Assembly (NCBI RefSeq): GCF_000979455.1
Contig: NZ_JJOY01000052.1
Location: 78,120 to 142,119 of the forward strand
From: Methanosarcina sp. 2.H.T.1A.6
GTDB lineage: Archaea; Halobacteriota; Methanosarcinia; Methanosarcinales; Methanosarcinaceae
Direction of reading: 5' to 3'
Length of the DNA stretch: 64,000 bases
Part shown: one piece after another, positions 26,375-34,790 of the stretch
Numbering within the stretch: the first letter of the stretch is position 1
How the letters are laid out: every line of letters starts with the position of its first letter
Notes under the pieces: generated by a model
Seen by the model: only the letters and a program-made list of their open reading frames with translations
Databases searched by the model: none
Told to the model about the DNA's origin: nothing
Made by a program: the position numbers and the translations under genes

Positions 26375-29002
26375 ATGTCTGACAAAAATTATTCTTGCAA
26401 CCCCCCGGAAATCCTTTCCCCGGTCGGCGATAACGAAGCCCTGCTTGGCGCAATCAAGGGAGGAGCAGATGCCGTTTATCTTGGAGTTGGCGAATTCAAT
26501 GCCCGACAGGGAGCCAAAAACTTCACCATTGATGACCTGGAAGCTGCCATTGACCTGGCTCACTCACACGGAGTTCTTGTTTACCTTGCCCTGAACATCC
26601 CGATCAAACAAAAAGAACTGCAGCATGCCCTTGAGATAGTGGACCGTGCATACGCAGCCGGAACCGATGCTATTATCCTGCAGGACCTCGGGCTTCTCAG
26701 GCTTTTAAAAGAGATCTATCCGGACCTCGACCTTCACTCAAGCACGCAGATGACTATCCACAATAAAGAGGGAGTGGATTTTGCAGCAGGATTGGGCGCA
26801 AAAAGAGTGATAGTTTCGAGGGAACTTACCACAGCCGAGGTGAAGGATATTGTGGAACGCTCAAAAGTGGATATAGAAGTCTTCGTCCATGGTGCCCTCT
26901 GCTATTCCTACTCAGGCAAATGCCTTTTCAGCAGTTTCCTGCACGACAGGAGCGCAAACAGGGGAGCCTGTGCCCAGCCCTGCCGGCGCAGATACAGTTT
27001 CCTGGTAAACGGCAGGGAAATTGACGAAAGGCATATAGGAGGCAGTTACCCCATAAGCTGTGCCGAACTTTCCACTCTCACAGGGCTTGAGGACATAGTA
27101 AAAACCGGGGTCGTAAGCCTCAAAATCGAAGGCCGGATGAAAAAGCCCGAATACGTGACTGCAAGTGCCGCTGCCTACAAAGCTACAGTTGAAGACATCT
27201 GCAGAGCCGGAGAAAACCCGACAAAGGAAGAGCTTGAAGCAAGGGAAGCCAAGCTTGCAAAACTTTTTTACAGGGGCTTTACGCGGGGATTCATACTCGG
27301 GGAAAAAGGCGTGTCCCATCCCAAATACAGCTCAAACTACGGAGCATTCCTCGGAAAAGTCCTGGATCTTTCCCGTTCAAAAGGGAACACAAAACTTACA
27401 GTCCGGCTTGAAGAAGACATCCAGGTAAAAGACGGCATAAGCATCTTCACACGGGAAAGGATGCTCGGCTCTGCGGTAACAGGCATTATCACGATTACAG
27501 GGGAGCAAATAAAAAACGCAAAAAAAGGCGAAAAAGTAGGGCTTGAGATCAGCTCAAAGACAGGCAGAGCTGTCCAGCGGGGGGACGAACTCTACCTCAC
27601 AACAGACACGCAGCTCCTTGATACCCTTCAGAAAACAAAACTGGAAGCTCTCCCCGTAAGCCTGAATGCAAGAGCCAGAAAAGGGGAGCGGTTTACGGTT
27701 GAGATAAGGGCAGAAAGCGGGAAAAGCGAAGAAAACGAAGAAAACGGAAAAGATCGCAGAACAGAAGAATCCGCGTATGCGGAGTTTACAGACGACTATA
27801 TCGTCCAGGAAGCCGAAAGAGTCCCAACCACTGAAGAGCAGATAAGAAAGGCAATGGAAAGCCTTGGAGACACTCCTTTCGAAGCCGCCTCCATTGAGAT
27901 CGAAGCTGACGAAAATATCTTTATCCCGGTCGGTGTGCTGAAGAATGCAAGACGAAAGGCTGCAGACCTTCTGCTGGAAAAAATCCTTGGGGGGTATAAA
28001 AAAGAACAAAAACACCCTGACCTGGCAGATTTCAACCGCCTGTGCACTGTAGAAAGCGGTGCAGAAAATAAGAATAACGCTAGCAAGAATGAAAGCAGCA
28101 AGGATGAAGTAAGCAAGAATGAAGTAAGCATTACAAGGACCAGGACAAGAGATACAGCTTCAAAGAAACTCCTCCTGAGCGTTGAAGTGCAGGGAATTTC
28201 GTATCTCTTACAGGCAGCCGAATCCGGAGCAGATATCGCCTACATCCCTGTATCACTGTTCGAAGAACTGATGTCTCCCAAAAATGCGGCGAAGCTTGAG
28301 GATTTGAAAGCAGAAAGAATCGAACTCATCTTCAGGATCCCAAGGATAACCCATGACAGTGAACTGGCTGAATTAAAACCCCTGCTGGAAAAAATAAGGG
28401 ATGCCGGCTTCAGTGTGGCATGTTCCAGCCTCGGAGCAGCACAGCTTGCAAAAGATCTTTCCATACCTTTTGTCGCTCAGAAGGACTTCAATATCTTTAA
28501 TGCTTTTACTGCCAGCACCTTCTACCAGGCAGGAGCGTACAGGACAACCCTTTCAAGCGAACTGAACCTGAGCGAAATAAAACATGTATGTGAAGCTCTT
28601 CAGGCATGCGAGGGTTCAGGCCAGACCGAAATATTAGTTTACGGCAGTGAACTGATGCTTATTACGGAAAATGACCTCTTAAAGCCCCTCGTAGACCGGA
28701 AAATCGTAAGAGAAGATAGCGAAGTACTCCTTGTTGACCAGAGCGGCTCAGAGTTTCCCGTCCAGCGCCTTGGCACCCGGACCCTGATCTATAATTCAAA
28801 GGTTCTTGACATGCTAAAGTACGTTAATAACATGAAAGGGTACGGCGTGGATGTGCTCAGGCTTGACCTGTCGTTCAACACTACTGCCGAGATAGAAGAA
28901 ATCTTAAAGGCATATAAAGAGGCACTTGCAGGAAAAGATGTAAAGCTGAAACCTATAAGAGGGATTGAATATACGACAGGGCATTACTTTAAGGGAGTCT
29001 GA
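26375..29002 (+). CDS. U32 family protein with C-terminal extension (RlhA-like)
   Basis: An 875-residue member of the peptidase U32 family. The N-terminal U32 domain (about 10-290) has the family hallmark GALCYSYSGKCLFSSF with Cys176 and Cys183, followed by Cys199 and Cys203 in RGACAQPCRRRY, a set thought to bind an iron-sulfur cluster. A middle section with DUF3656-like character (about 330-560) and a second TIM-barrel-like half (about 600-870) follow. E. coli RlhA, of this subfamily, hydroxylates a cytidine of 23S rRNA using prephenate; an rRNA-hydroxylation role here is by family. A Lys/Asn/Ser-rich linker lies near 560-590. No ribosome site precedes ATG 26375; the transcript may be leaderless. 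The gene stands alone. Confidence 0.85.
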   Translation: MSDKNYSCNPPEILSPVGDNEALLGAIKGGADAVYLGVGEFNARQGAKNFTIDDLEAAIDLAHSHGVLVYLALNIPIKQKELQHALEIVDRAYAAGTDAIILQDLGLLRLLKEIYPDLDLHSSTQMTIHNKEGVDFAAGLGAKRVIVSRELTTAEVKDIVERSKVDIEVFVHGALCYSYSGKCLFSSFLHDRSANRGACAQPCRRRYSFLVNGREIDERHIGGSYPISCAELSTLTGLEDIVKTGVVSLKIEGRMKKPEYVTASAAAYKATVEDICRAGENPTKEELEAREAKLAKLFYRGFTRGFILGEKGVSHPKYSSNYGAFLGKVLDLSRSKGNTKLTVRLEEDIQVKDGISIFTRERMLGSAVTGIITITGEQIKNAKKGEKVGLEISSKTGRAVQRGDELYLTTDTQLLDTLQKTKLEALPVSLNARARKGERFTVEIRAESGKSEENEENGKDRRTEESAYAEFTDDYIVQEAERVPTTEEQIRKAMESLGDTPFEAASIEIEADENIFIPVGVLKNARRKAADLLLEKILGGYKKEQKHPDLADFNRLCTVESGAENKNNASKNESSKDEVSKNEVSITRTRTRDTASKKLLLSVEVQGISYLLQAAESGADIAYIPVSLFEELMSPKNAAKLEDLKAERIELIFRIPRITHDSELAELKPLLEKIRDAGFSVACSSLGAAQLAKDLSIPFVAQKDFNIFNAFTASTFYQAGAYRTTLSSELNLSEIKHVCEALQACEGSGQTEILVYGSELMLITENDLLKPLVDRKIVREDSEVLLVDQSGSEFPVQRLGTRTLIYNSKVLDMLKYVNNMKGYGVDVLRLDLSFNTTAEIEEILKAYKEALAGKDVKLKPIRGIEYTTGHYFKGV

Positions 29003-29216
29003 GGCAGAGTAAGGAAATTTCGTTTACTCATTTATAATGGGAATGATGTGCGATAAAATGAAACATGGGATTGTTTGGAATTCTAAGTTCTGAATTCTAA
29101 CCCGAGCAACCTGGGAGAAATGAGAACAAAAAATTATTCTACTTGAAAGCGTTCTTCCAATCGTTTTCAAGTCTTATGTTTATTTTTCCTCTTTCTGCTT
29201 CTTCTTTTTGGGAAGA

Positions 29217-29238
29217 GCCGCCAGACAAGCTGGCGGGG
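29217..29238. repeat. Extragenic hairpin, second copy
   Basis: CCGCCAGACAAGCTGGCGG (29219-29237) forms a 7-bp stem with a 5-base loop. A 20-base core is identical at 17716-17735. It lies about 55 bases beyond the end of ppcA, but no T-run follows on that strand, so it is not a clear terminator. Confidence 0.55.
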
Positions 29239-29293
29239 TTTCCTATAATACATTGATTCAAAAAAGGTTTAGGGGTTGAGGAAAAGTTTTCCA

Positions 29294-30874
29294 TCAACCC
29301 AGAGCCTTTCTTATTTTTCCCATTTTTGTGAGGGTCGAGCACACGAGCTGTGAGACTTCCTCATCCATACAGTTTCCTGCCGTACCCGCCTGCAGGAGAT
29401 CAGGCTGCATCATTTCGAGCAGGATGCGGTATGAAGGTTCGGGCCTGGTTTCAAGGTTGAAGGTATCGCTCAAAACCTCGATATCTCTCTGGACTTCCTT
29501 CAGGCAGGCTCCCGAGAGGAATCGGGAGGCTACGTTGAGGTCCAGGTACCCGGATGCAAAACTCAGGTCACTGGCAAGGGAAGGGAAATATTTTGTAAGC
29601 AGCCTTTCACAGGCCTCATCGCCAAGTTTTTCCCGGGCTTCTTCAAGGGCGGTACCGGTACCTATGAATTCGGGAGGCAAGCCTATGGAGTAGAGGGCGC
29701 CTGTAAATTTGATCGCCCGTGGGAGGTGCAGGTTTTCTGCAGGCATGCTGGAATTGAGTTCTTTTCCTATGTCACTGCGGCAGAGGCTTACCATGTCTGA
29801 AATATCGGGAGCACTTCTTGAATACCCGCCGCTTCCTCTGTGCATCAGGCGGTCCCGCTGCTGGGGGAGGAGGTCAGCAAGCTGGTTTATAGTGGAGGAC
29901 AGTTCGCGGATAATGCGGCTGTACCTAGTCCCGAAAATCCCTATAAGGTTTACAATCTCTTCCTTTTCTTCGAGGGAAAAGAGCTCGGGGGTTTCGGGCA
30001 GCCTCTTTTTTGCAAGGTTCACCAGGGCTTCAGCATCCCCTTTTTCATGGCTGTACCTGACAGCTGACTGCAGGGTGATTGTTCCGATGCCCCTGTATTC
30101 CCTGAAGAAGTTTTCCGCGTTTTTCAGGTCCAGGTGCCCTCTGAAAGGCAGAGTCCCTGCTCCGAATATGATGCCCATCTCGGTGTCGAGCTCTGATTCC
30201 AGTTCGGAAATCCCGTTTATGGCGTATTTGCATGAGAGGGTGCTTGCCACATGCCCGAAAGAAAGGGCTGAATCGGATTTGCCCAGGAAGACCCTGAATT
30301 TTTCGGGGGCTGTCCCAAAACGTTCTTTCCAGGCAAAAAGCGTACTTTCTGCAAGTTCCTTTGCATTTAGCAGCGCAGGAGCATCCTCTATAAGAGGAAT
30401 TATACGCGGGACCTCCATTTCAAACCCGAATTCCTTTTTTGCAAGCTCGCTTACATCTACCATATGCTGCTGTGCATCAATGATTTCCCTTACCGTGCCT
30501 GTCATGGGGTGCACGAATTCATTGATTGCCTGGACATCCGAGTATTCAAGGGCACTATGGTTGGCTTCGGCAATGGACATCATTACCATAAGCTGCCTGA
30601 ACCGGTTCTCCTGGACTGCACTTGGAGCCCGGGGAGTGATAAAAATATCTTTTCCGGGCACAAGGCCTGTTTCTTCTATGAATTTTGATACGACCTGGAC
30701 ATTCTGATGATAGGGAGTTGCCTTTCCCTCATAATCCGGCATATATTCGTCACAGCCGAATACCACTGCAGCTTCAATGGCTTCCCCAGGCTCTTCCTGT
30801 GTGGATATATACCTTGATGCAGAGTCCGGGTGCTGCGTGCACATAACTTTCGGATAAGTTGTTTTCCTGCTCAT
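29294..30874 (-). CDS. ppcA: Archaeal-type phosphoenolpyruvate carboxylase
   Basis: A 526-residue enzyme of the short archaeal PEPC family, which is unrelated in length to the roughly 900-residue bacterial form. It begins KVMCTQHPDSASRYISTQEE, the characteristic N terminus, and includes FGCDEYMPDYEGKATPYHQN and a conserved C-terminal region ending with VCSTLTKMGKIRKALG. It adds bicarbonate to PEP to make oxaloacetate, the entry to aspartate and the partial citric-acid pathway in methanogens. The ATG at 30874 has GAGGGTT eight bases upstream. It is monocistronic and divergent from the small iron-sulfur gene, with a shared 445-base spacer carrying repeated GTTAACAATAC units. PEP synthase, its substrate supplier, lies at 45-47.5 kb. 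Confidence 0.95.
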   Translation of the reverse strand: MSRKTTYPKVMCTQHPDSASRYISTQEEPGEAIEAAVVFGCDEYMPDYEGKATPYHQNVQVVSKFIEETGLVPGKDIFITPRAPSAVQENRFRQLMVMMSIAEANHSALEYSDVQAINEFVHPMTGTVREIIDAQQHMVDVSELAKKEFGFEMEVPRIIPLIEDAPALLNAKELAESTLFAWKERFGTAPEKFRVFLGKSDSALSFGHVASTLSCKYAINGISELESELDTEMGIIFGAGTLPFRGHLDLKNAENFFREYRGIGTITLQSAVRYSHEKGDAEALVNLAKKRLPETPELFSLEEKEEIVNLIGIFGTRYSRIIRELSSTINQLADLLPQQRDRLMHRGSGGYSRSAPDISDMVSLCRSDIGKELNSSMPAENLHLPRAIKFTGALYSIGLPPEFIGTGTALEEAREKLGDEACERLLTKYFPSLASDLSFASGYLDLNVASRFLSGACLKEVQRDIEVLSDTFNLETRPEPSYRILLEMMQPDLLQAGTAGNCMDEEVSQLVCSTLTKMGKIRKALG

Positions 30875-31038
30875 GAAATTGAACCCTCAATGCTCAACAG
30901 GGCAAATTTTTAGATTTTTATTTTTTTGTTTCTTTTTGTTGACTGCCAGATCAATTGCCTTATTGACCTTATTGTTAACCGTAAAATAAACATAAACTGG
31001 CATCGGAAAAGAATGTTTACTTAGAGATAAATGTTTTC

Positions 31039-31071
31039 GTTAACAATACGTTAACAATACGTTAACAATAC
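31039..31071. repeat. Three perfect GTTAACAATAC units
   Basis: The 11-base unit GTTAACAATAC occurs three times without spacing, between divergent ppcA and the small iron-sulfur gene. Each unit contains the palindrome GTTAAC, and the 11-base phase puts the copies on one helix face, as regulator-binding arrays often are. Further copies of GTTAACC-like sequence lie near 30972. Confidence 0.6.
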
Positions 31072-31208
31072 TTTGACATTTAAGTATCGGCTTTGAAACT
31101 GTTTGCTATATATGCATTAAAATACAGCATACATATAGTATCTAAAGGATATTGATATCAAAAGTATACTCAAATATTCTTAAAAATTAATTCCGAGAAA
31201 AAAGGAAA

Positions 31209-31296
31209 CAATGATACGAGTCAATGATACGAATCAATGATACGAGTCAATGATACGAGTCAATGATACGAGTCAATGATACGAGTCAATGATACC
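31209..31296. repeat. 13-bp tandem repeat upstream of the iron-sulfur gene
   Basis: CAATGATACGAGT is repeated six times (31209-31286, one copy with AAT for AGT) followed by a partial seventh unit. It ends 24 bases before the ATG of the next gene, so it lies in its 5' untranslated region or promoter. Confidence 0.9.
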
Positions 31297-31319
31297 GCAA
31301 AAAAGTCTGAGGTAACAAA

Positions 31320-31508
31320 ATGTACTGCGATCAGTGCCCTGAAGTTTTGAGTGGAAAAGGCTGTACAAAAAACGGACCCTGCAAAAAGCAGAGAGATGAG
31401 CTCTCAAGAGCCAAAAGCCAGGGCAAAAAAGATGGATTGAGTTTGCCAGCCCGGTTAAAAGGCATGCTGGACGTTTTCAAGAAAAAAACAGAAAAAAGTA
31501 TTGATTGA
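31320..31508 (+). CDS. Small protein like the N-terminal Fe-S motif of hybrid-cluster protein
   Basis: A 62-residue protein starting MYCDQCPEVLSGKGCTKNGP and then CKKQ. Cysteines at 3, 6, 15 and 21 have exactly the spacing that binds the [4Fe-4S] cluster at the N terminus of hydroxylamine reductase/hybrid cluster protein (Hcp). A normal Hcp is over 400 residues; here nothing of the hybrid-cluster body is present, and the C-terminal 35 residues are Lys/Arg-rich. The start is convincing (GAGGT six bases before ATG), so this looks like a real small ferredoxin-like protein rather than a broken Hcp. It follows a 13-bp tandem repeat array and is divergent from ppcA. Confidence 0.7.
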   Translation: MYCDQCPEVLSGKGCTKNGPCKKQRDELSRAKSQGKKDGLSLPARLKGMLDVFKKKTEKSID

Positions 31509-31564
31509 ATATTTATCTGTGCCCATCACGCATCTTTTTAATTCACTTCTATTTAGTTTTCGGT

Positions 31565-31678
31565 TTATTCTTCCCCCATTTCCCTTCTGAATTCTACGTA
31601 ATCTCGTTCTACTTCTTCGAGTTTTACTTCTTTGAGTTCTATGCCTTCGAGTTCCGTGTCTTTGAGTTCGTATTCCAT
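31565..31678 (-). CDS. 37-residue acidic helical micro-protein
   Basis: A minus-strand frame of 37 codons with a strong ribosome site (AGGGGGT eight bases before ATG 31678) and a TATA-like ATACAAATAA further upstream. The product, beginning MEYELKDTELEGIELKEVKL, is about 40 percent Glu with Leu/Ile/Val at heptad-like spacing, so it should form a charged amphipathic helix. It ends with TAA at 31565. It converges with the iron-sulfur gene, from which it is separated by 56 bases. No function is known; codon regularity and the ribosome site are the evidence that it is real. Confidence 0.5.
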   Translation of the reverse strand: MEYELKDTELEGIELKEVKLEEVERDYVEFRREMGEE

Positions 31679-31878
31679 TTTGTTTACCCCCTTGATCGAG
31701 ATATCTACAGTCTTTGTTTATTTGTATAGTTTATGCCTTAAATTGTTTTCTGTTGAATTAACATTCATCCCCATTTTGAAGACTGAAATACACTTCATGC
31801 GTCTTCGGATAAGTGAAGAATCATGATGAATTGTCCCCACTTCCACAGCAGGTGTCAAATATTTTATTCTATTGTAGG

Positions 31879-31995
31879 CTGGAATAGGATATCGATTTCA
31901 TGTAAATAGGCCAAAACTTAAGGCAGGCTTCTGGTGCAAAATCGATAGCTTTCGGGAAAGAAAATTCCTTAACCGGTGACCAATGAAATACACTT
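31879..31995. repeat. Dispersed hairpin element, copy 2
   Basis: Partner of 8085-8200. The stem halves are TATCGATTT (31890-31898) and AAATCGATA (31939-31947), and the tail GAAAATTCCTTAACCG is kept. It lies about 105 bases ahead of the U32 gene on the plus strand, whereas copy 1 precedes or follows minus-strand genes, so a simple riboswitch role is unlikely. The rest of 31679-32099 is gene-free. Confidence 0.65.
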
Positions 31996-32099
31996 ATATA
32001 TAGATTTCTGTTAACCATTCATCTTAGTACGGCATGTGAATAGTTTACATTTCTTACTCTTATTTATGAGACTGATGAATGCAGCAAAGATATTCTTAA

Positions 32100-33323
32100 A
32101 TGAAAGTTGAAGCATTTCCATCTCTCATGCATAACAGTTCGGGGCCAGAACTCATCCTTGGCATAAAAAACTTTGCAGGGCTTGAGGCATGTTCCAGGTA
32201 TGCTGATGCCGTCTATTTTTCAACGGATAGGCTCAGCCTGAGAGCAAAGGCAAAAGAGATCACCCTTGAAACTCTGAAAGATTTTGTATATGAGGTCAAG
32301 GCACGGGAGCTTAAGGCTTATCTGGCTGTAAACTCAGCCGTAAATGAAGCCAGGCTTGATGAAGTAGAAGAAGTGGTAGATACAGCTGTAAAAGCCGGAG
32401 TAGATGCAGTTATCGCCTGGGACCCGGCTGTCATCCTTAAGGCACGTAAAGCCGGGCTCAGGGTCCATATCTCCACACAGGCAAACGTTACGAATCATGA
32501 AACTGCAGAGTTTTACAGAACCCTTGGAGCAGAGCGTATAGTGCTTTCAAGGGAACTTTCCCTGGAAGAGATCCGGAAAATCAGGCAGCAGACTGAGATA
32601 AAAGTCGAAACTTTTGTTCACGGCGCGATGTGTATGGCAGTTTCAGGAAGGTGCCACCTTTCGGCATATGTCCTTGGAAAATCCGGAAACTGTGGGGAAT
32701 GCACCCAGCCCTGTCGCTGGGAATGGGAGCTGCACGGAGAAAACGGGCTTGTTACGGAAAGCAGGGGGAAATACCTTCTCAGTGCAAAAGATTTATGTAT
32801 GATCGAGCATGTCCCGGAACTTATTGAAGCCGGGATAGATTCATTTAAGGTAGAGGGCAGGCTGCGGGACCCCGGATATCTGGAAGTGGTTTCCCGCTGC
32901 TACAGGGAAGCAATCGATGCCTGCAAAGCAGGAAGCTATACCCGCGAAAAAGCAGATGCATGGAGATCCGAGCTGTCTTCTGTGTATAATAGAGGCTTTT
33001 CCACCGGTTTTTATTTTGGAGTTCCGGGCCTCGAAAGCTTCTCCCCTGAAAAAGGCATGAACGCCTCGGAAAAGAAACGCCGGGCTGCAGGAGTTGTAGA
33101 AAATTATTATCCAAAACAGCAGGCTGCAGCAATAAGACTGCTTGAAGAAGGACTTGCAATAGGAGACGAGATCCTGATCGAAGGAAGCACTACCTATCTG
33201 AAGCAGCAGGTCCGCTCTCTTATAAAAAAAGGCATGCTTCTGCAAACAGCTGAAAAAGGGGATGAAGTCGGTCTTGCCGTTGATAAGGCGGTCAGAAAAA
33301 ACGACCGAATATTTATAATCTGA
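32100..33323 (+). CDS. U32 family protein (TrhP-like tRNA hydroxylation)
   Basis: A 407-residue U32 family protein of the shorter YegQ/TrhP type. The hallmark is HGAMCMAVSGRCHLSAY (Cys178, Cys185) followed by GNCGECTQPCRWEWE (Cys198, Cys201, Cys205), the probable iron-sulfur ligands. The barrel N terminus (LILGIKNFAGLEACSRYADA) and KVEGRLRDPGYLE near 280 are typical. In E. coli TrhP makes 5-hydroxyuridine at the tRNA wobble position; an equivalent reaction here is a family inference. A C-terminal beta-barrel-like part (about 335-407) completes the usual length. No ribosome site is visible before ATG. This is the second U32 gene in 6 kb, and the two are not co-transcribed. Confidence 0.85.
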   Translation: MKVEAFPSLMHNSSGPELILGIKNFAGLEACSRYADAVYFSTDRLSLRAKAKEITLETLKDFVYEVKARELKAYLAVNSAVNEARLDEVEEVVDTAVKAGVDAVIAWDPAVILKARKAGLRVHISTQANVTNHETAEFYRTLGAERIVLSRELSLEEIRKIRQQTEIKVETFVHGAMCMAVSGRCHLSAYVLGKSGNCGECTQPCRWEWELHGENGLVTESRGKYLLSAKDLCMIEHVPELIEAGIDSFKVEGRLRDPGYLEVVSRCYREAIDACKAGSYTREKADAWRSELSSVYNRGFSTGFYFGVPGLESFSPEKGMNASEKKRRAAGVVENYYPKQQAAAIRLLEEGLAIGDEILIEGSTTYLKQQVRSLIKKGMLLQTAEKGDEVGLAVDKAVRKNDRIFII

Positions 33324-33659
33324 TTAATTGTATTATCTAAGTAAACTAGTATAATTCAATTAAAATATTATAACAGTATCTATATATTGGATTCTTCCTT
33401 ATACGAATTACGGCTTACGGAAACAACTGAAACGAGTTGGTTCAGTTATTCAGGATAAGCTCATTTATTCAGTATTATTCAGTATAATACTCATCTGGCA
33501 GGACAAATTTCCAGCCGGGTAAATTGACTCGATTGGTGGCCAGCCATCTGATCAATAATATGGTTTACAGTCAAATCCTGGACTGTAAACAATTTCGATA
33601 AACAACTTCGATAAACAATATCGATAAACAATTCTCTGACCGATAAATAAGGTGATATT
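33324..33659 (+). promoter_or_regulatory. Long upstream region and ribosome site of mch
   Basis: 336 bases without a gene. A CGATAAACAA-like unit recurs four times just ahead of the gene (33598-33650). It ends with AAGGTGAT (33650-33657), a perfect match to the archaeal 16S anti-Shine-Dalgarno, three bases before the TTG start of mch, which settles that start. Confidence 0.6.
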
Positions 33660-34625
33660 TTGATAAGCGTCAACGAAATGGGATCATACGTCATTGAAGA
33701 GATGCTCGACTGGAGCGAAGACCTGAAAACGGAAGTAATTAAGCTTGAAAACGGCGCCACGATCATTGACTGTGGAGTTAAAGCCGAAGGCGGATATGAA
33801 GCCGGGATGTACCTGGCAAGACTCTGCCTTGCTGACCTTGCTGACCTTAAATACAGCACCTTTGACCTCAACGGCATCAAATGGCCTGCCATCCAGGTGG
33901 CAACTGACAACCCGGTAATTGCCTGTATGGCTTCCCAGTACGCAGGCTGGAGAATCTCCGTAGGAAATTACTTCGGGATGGGTTCAGGCCCTGCACGTGC
34001 ACTCGGTTTGAAACCCAAAGAGCTCTATGAGGAAATCGGGTATGAGGATGATTTCGAAGCTGCGGTCCTTGTCATGGAATCCGACAAGATCCCTGATGAG
34101 AAAGTGGTCGAGTATATTGCAAAACACTGCAGTGTGGACCCTGAAAACGTCGTGATCGCCGTTGCCCCTACAGCTTCCATTGCAGGCTCTGTCCAGATCT
34201 CAGCCCGTGTTGTAGAAACCGGTATCCACAAGTTCGAATCCATAGGTTTTGATATCAACTGTATCAAGAGCGGGTACGGAATTGCCCCTATAGCCCCGAT
34301 TGTCGGAAACGATGTCCAGTGCATGGGCTCAACCAATGACTGTGTGATCTACTGCGGCGAGACTAACTATACAGTCCGCTTCGAAGGCGAACTGGCTGAA
34401 CTGGAAGACTTCGTAAAGAAAGTCCCCTCAACAACCTCCGGTGATTTCGGAAAGCCCTTCTACCAGACCTTCAAGGCAGCAAACTTTGACTTCTTCAAAG
34501 TTGACGCAGGCATGTTCGCTCCTGCCCGGGTAACCGTAAACGACCTCAAGAGCACAAAGACCATTTCAAGCGGCGGGCTCTATCCCGAAATCCTGCTCGA
34601 ATCCTTCGGAATCAGGAACGTTTGA
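33660..34625 (+). CDS. mch: Methenyl-tetrahydromethanopterin cyclohydrolase
   Basis: A 321-residue cytoplasmic enzyme of the C1 pathway. It interconverts N5,N10-methenyl- and N5-formyl-tetrahydromethanopterin (sarcinapterin), working toward methane in CO2 reduction and toward CO2 in methyl oxidation. The N terminus [20 protein letters not shown] and the internal [20 protein letters not shown] and [16 protein letters not shown] segments are those of archaeal Mch, and the length is normal. The start is TTG, fixed by AAGGTGAT just upstream. The GC-rich, regular codon use marks a highly expressed gene. It is monocistronic and followed by a T-rich tandem array that may terminate transcription. Confidence 0.97.
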   Translation: MISVNEMGSYVIEEMLDWSEDLKTEVIKLENGATIIDCGVKAEGGYEAGMYLARLCLADLADLKYSTFDLNGIKWPAIQVATDNPVIACMASQYAGWRISVGNYFGMGSGPARALGLKPKELYEEIGYEDDFEAAVLVMESDKIPDEKVVEYIAKHCSVDPENVVIAVAPTASIAGSVQISARVVETGIHKFESIGFDINCIKSGYGIAPIAPIVGNDVQCMGSTNDCVIYCGETNYTVRFEGELAELEDFVKKVPSTTSGDFGKPFYQTFKAANFDFFKVDAGMFAPARVTVNDLKSTKTISSGGLYPEILLESFGIRNV

Positions 34626-34635
34626 AAGGGCATTT

Positions 34636-34790
34636 GCTCTTTTTTACTTTTTTACTTTATCTCTGATTTTTCTGCTTTTTTTCTATTTTTGTACTTTATC
34701 TCTGATTTTTCTGCTCTTTTTTACTTTTTTACTTTATCTCTGATTTTTCTGCTTTTTTTCTGTTTTTGTACTTTATCTCTAATTTTTCTG
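34636..34790 (+). terminator. T-rich tandem repeats after mch
   Basis: ACTTTATCTCTGATTTTTCT occurs four times, within a two-times repeated unit of about 77 bases made of alternating 38- and 39-base subunits. Each contains several runs of five to seven T. Archaeal RNA polymerase stops at oligo-T tracts, so this is a plausible repeated terminator for mch. It begins 11 bases after the stop codon. Confidence 0.6.

Noticed and set aside
31209..31296. CRISPR array
   Set aside because: The units are 13 bases, directly adjoining and without spacers; it is a simple tandem repeat.
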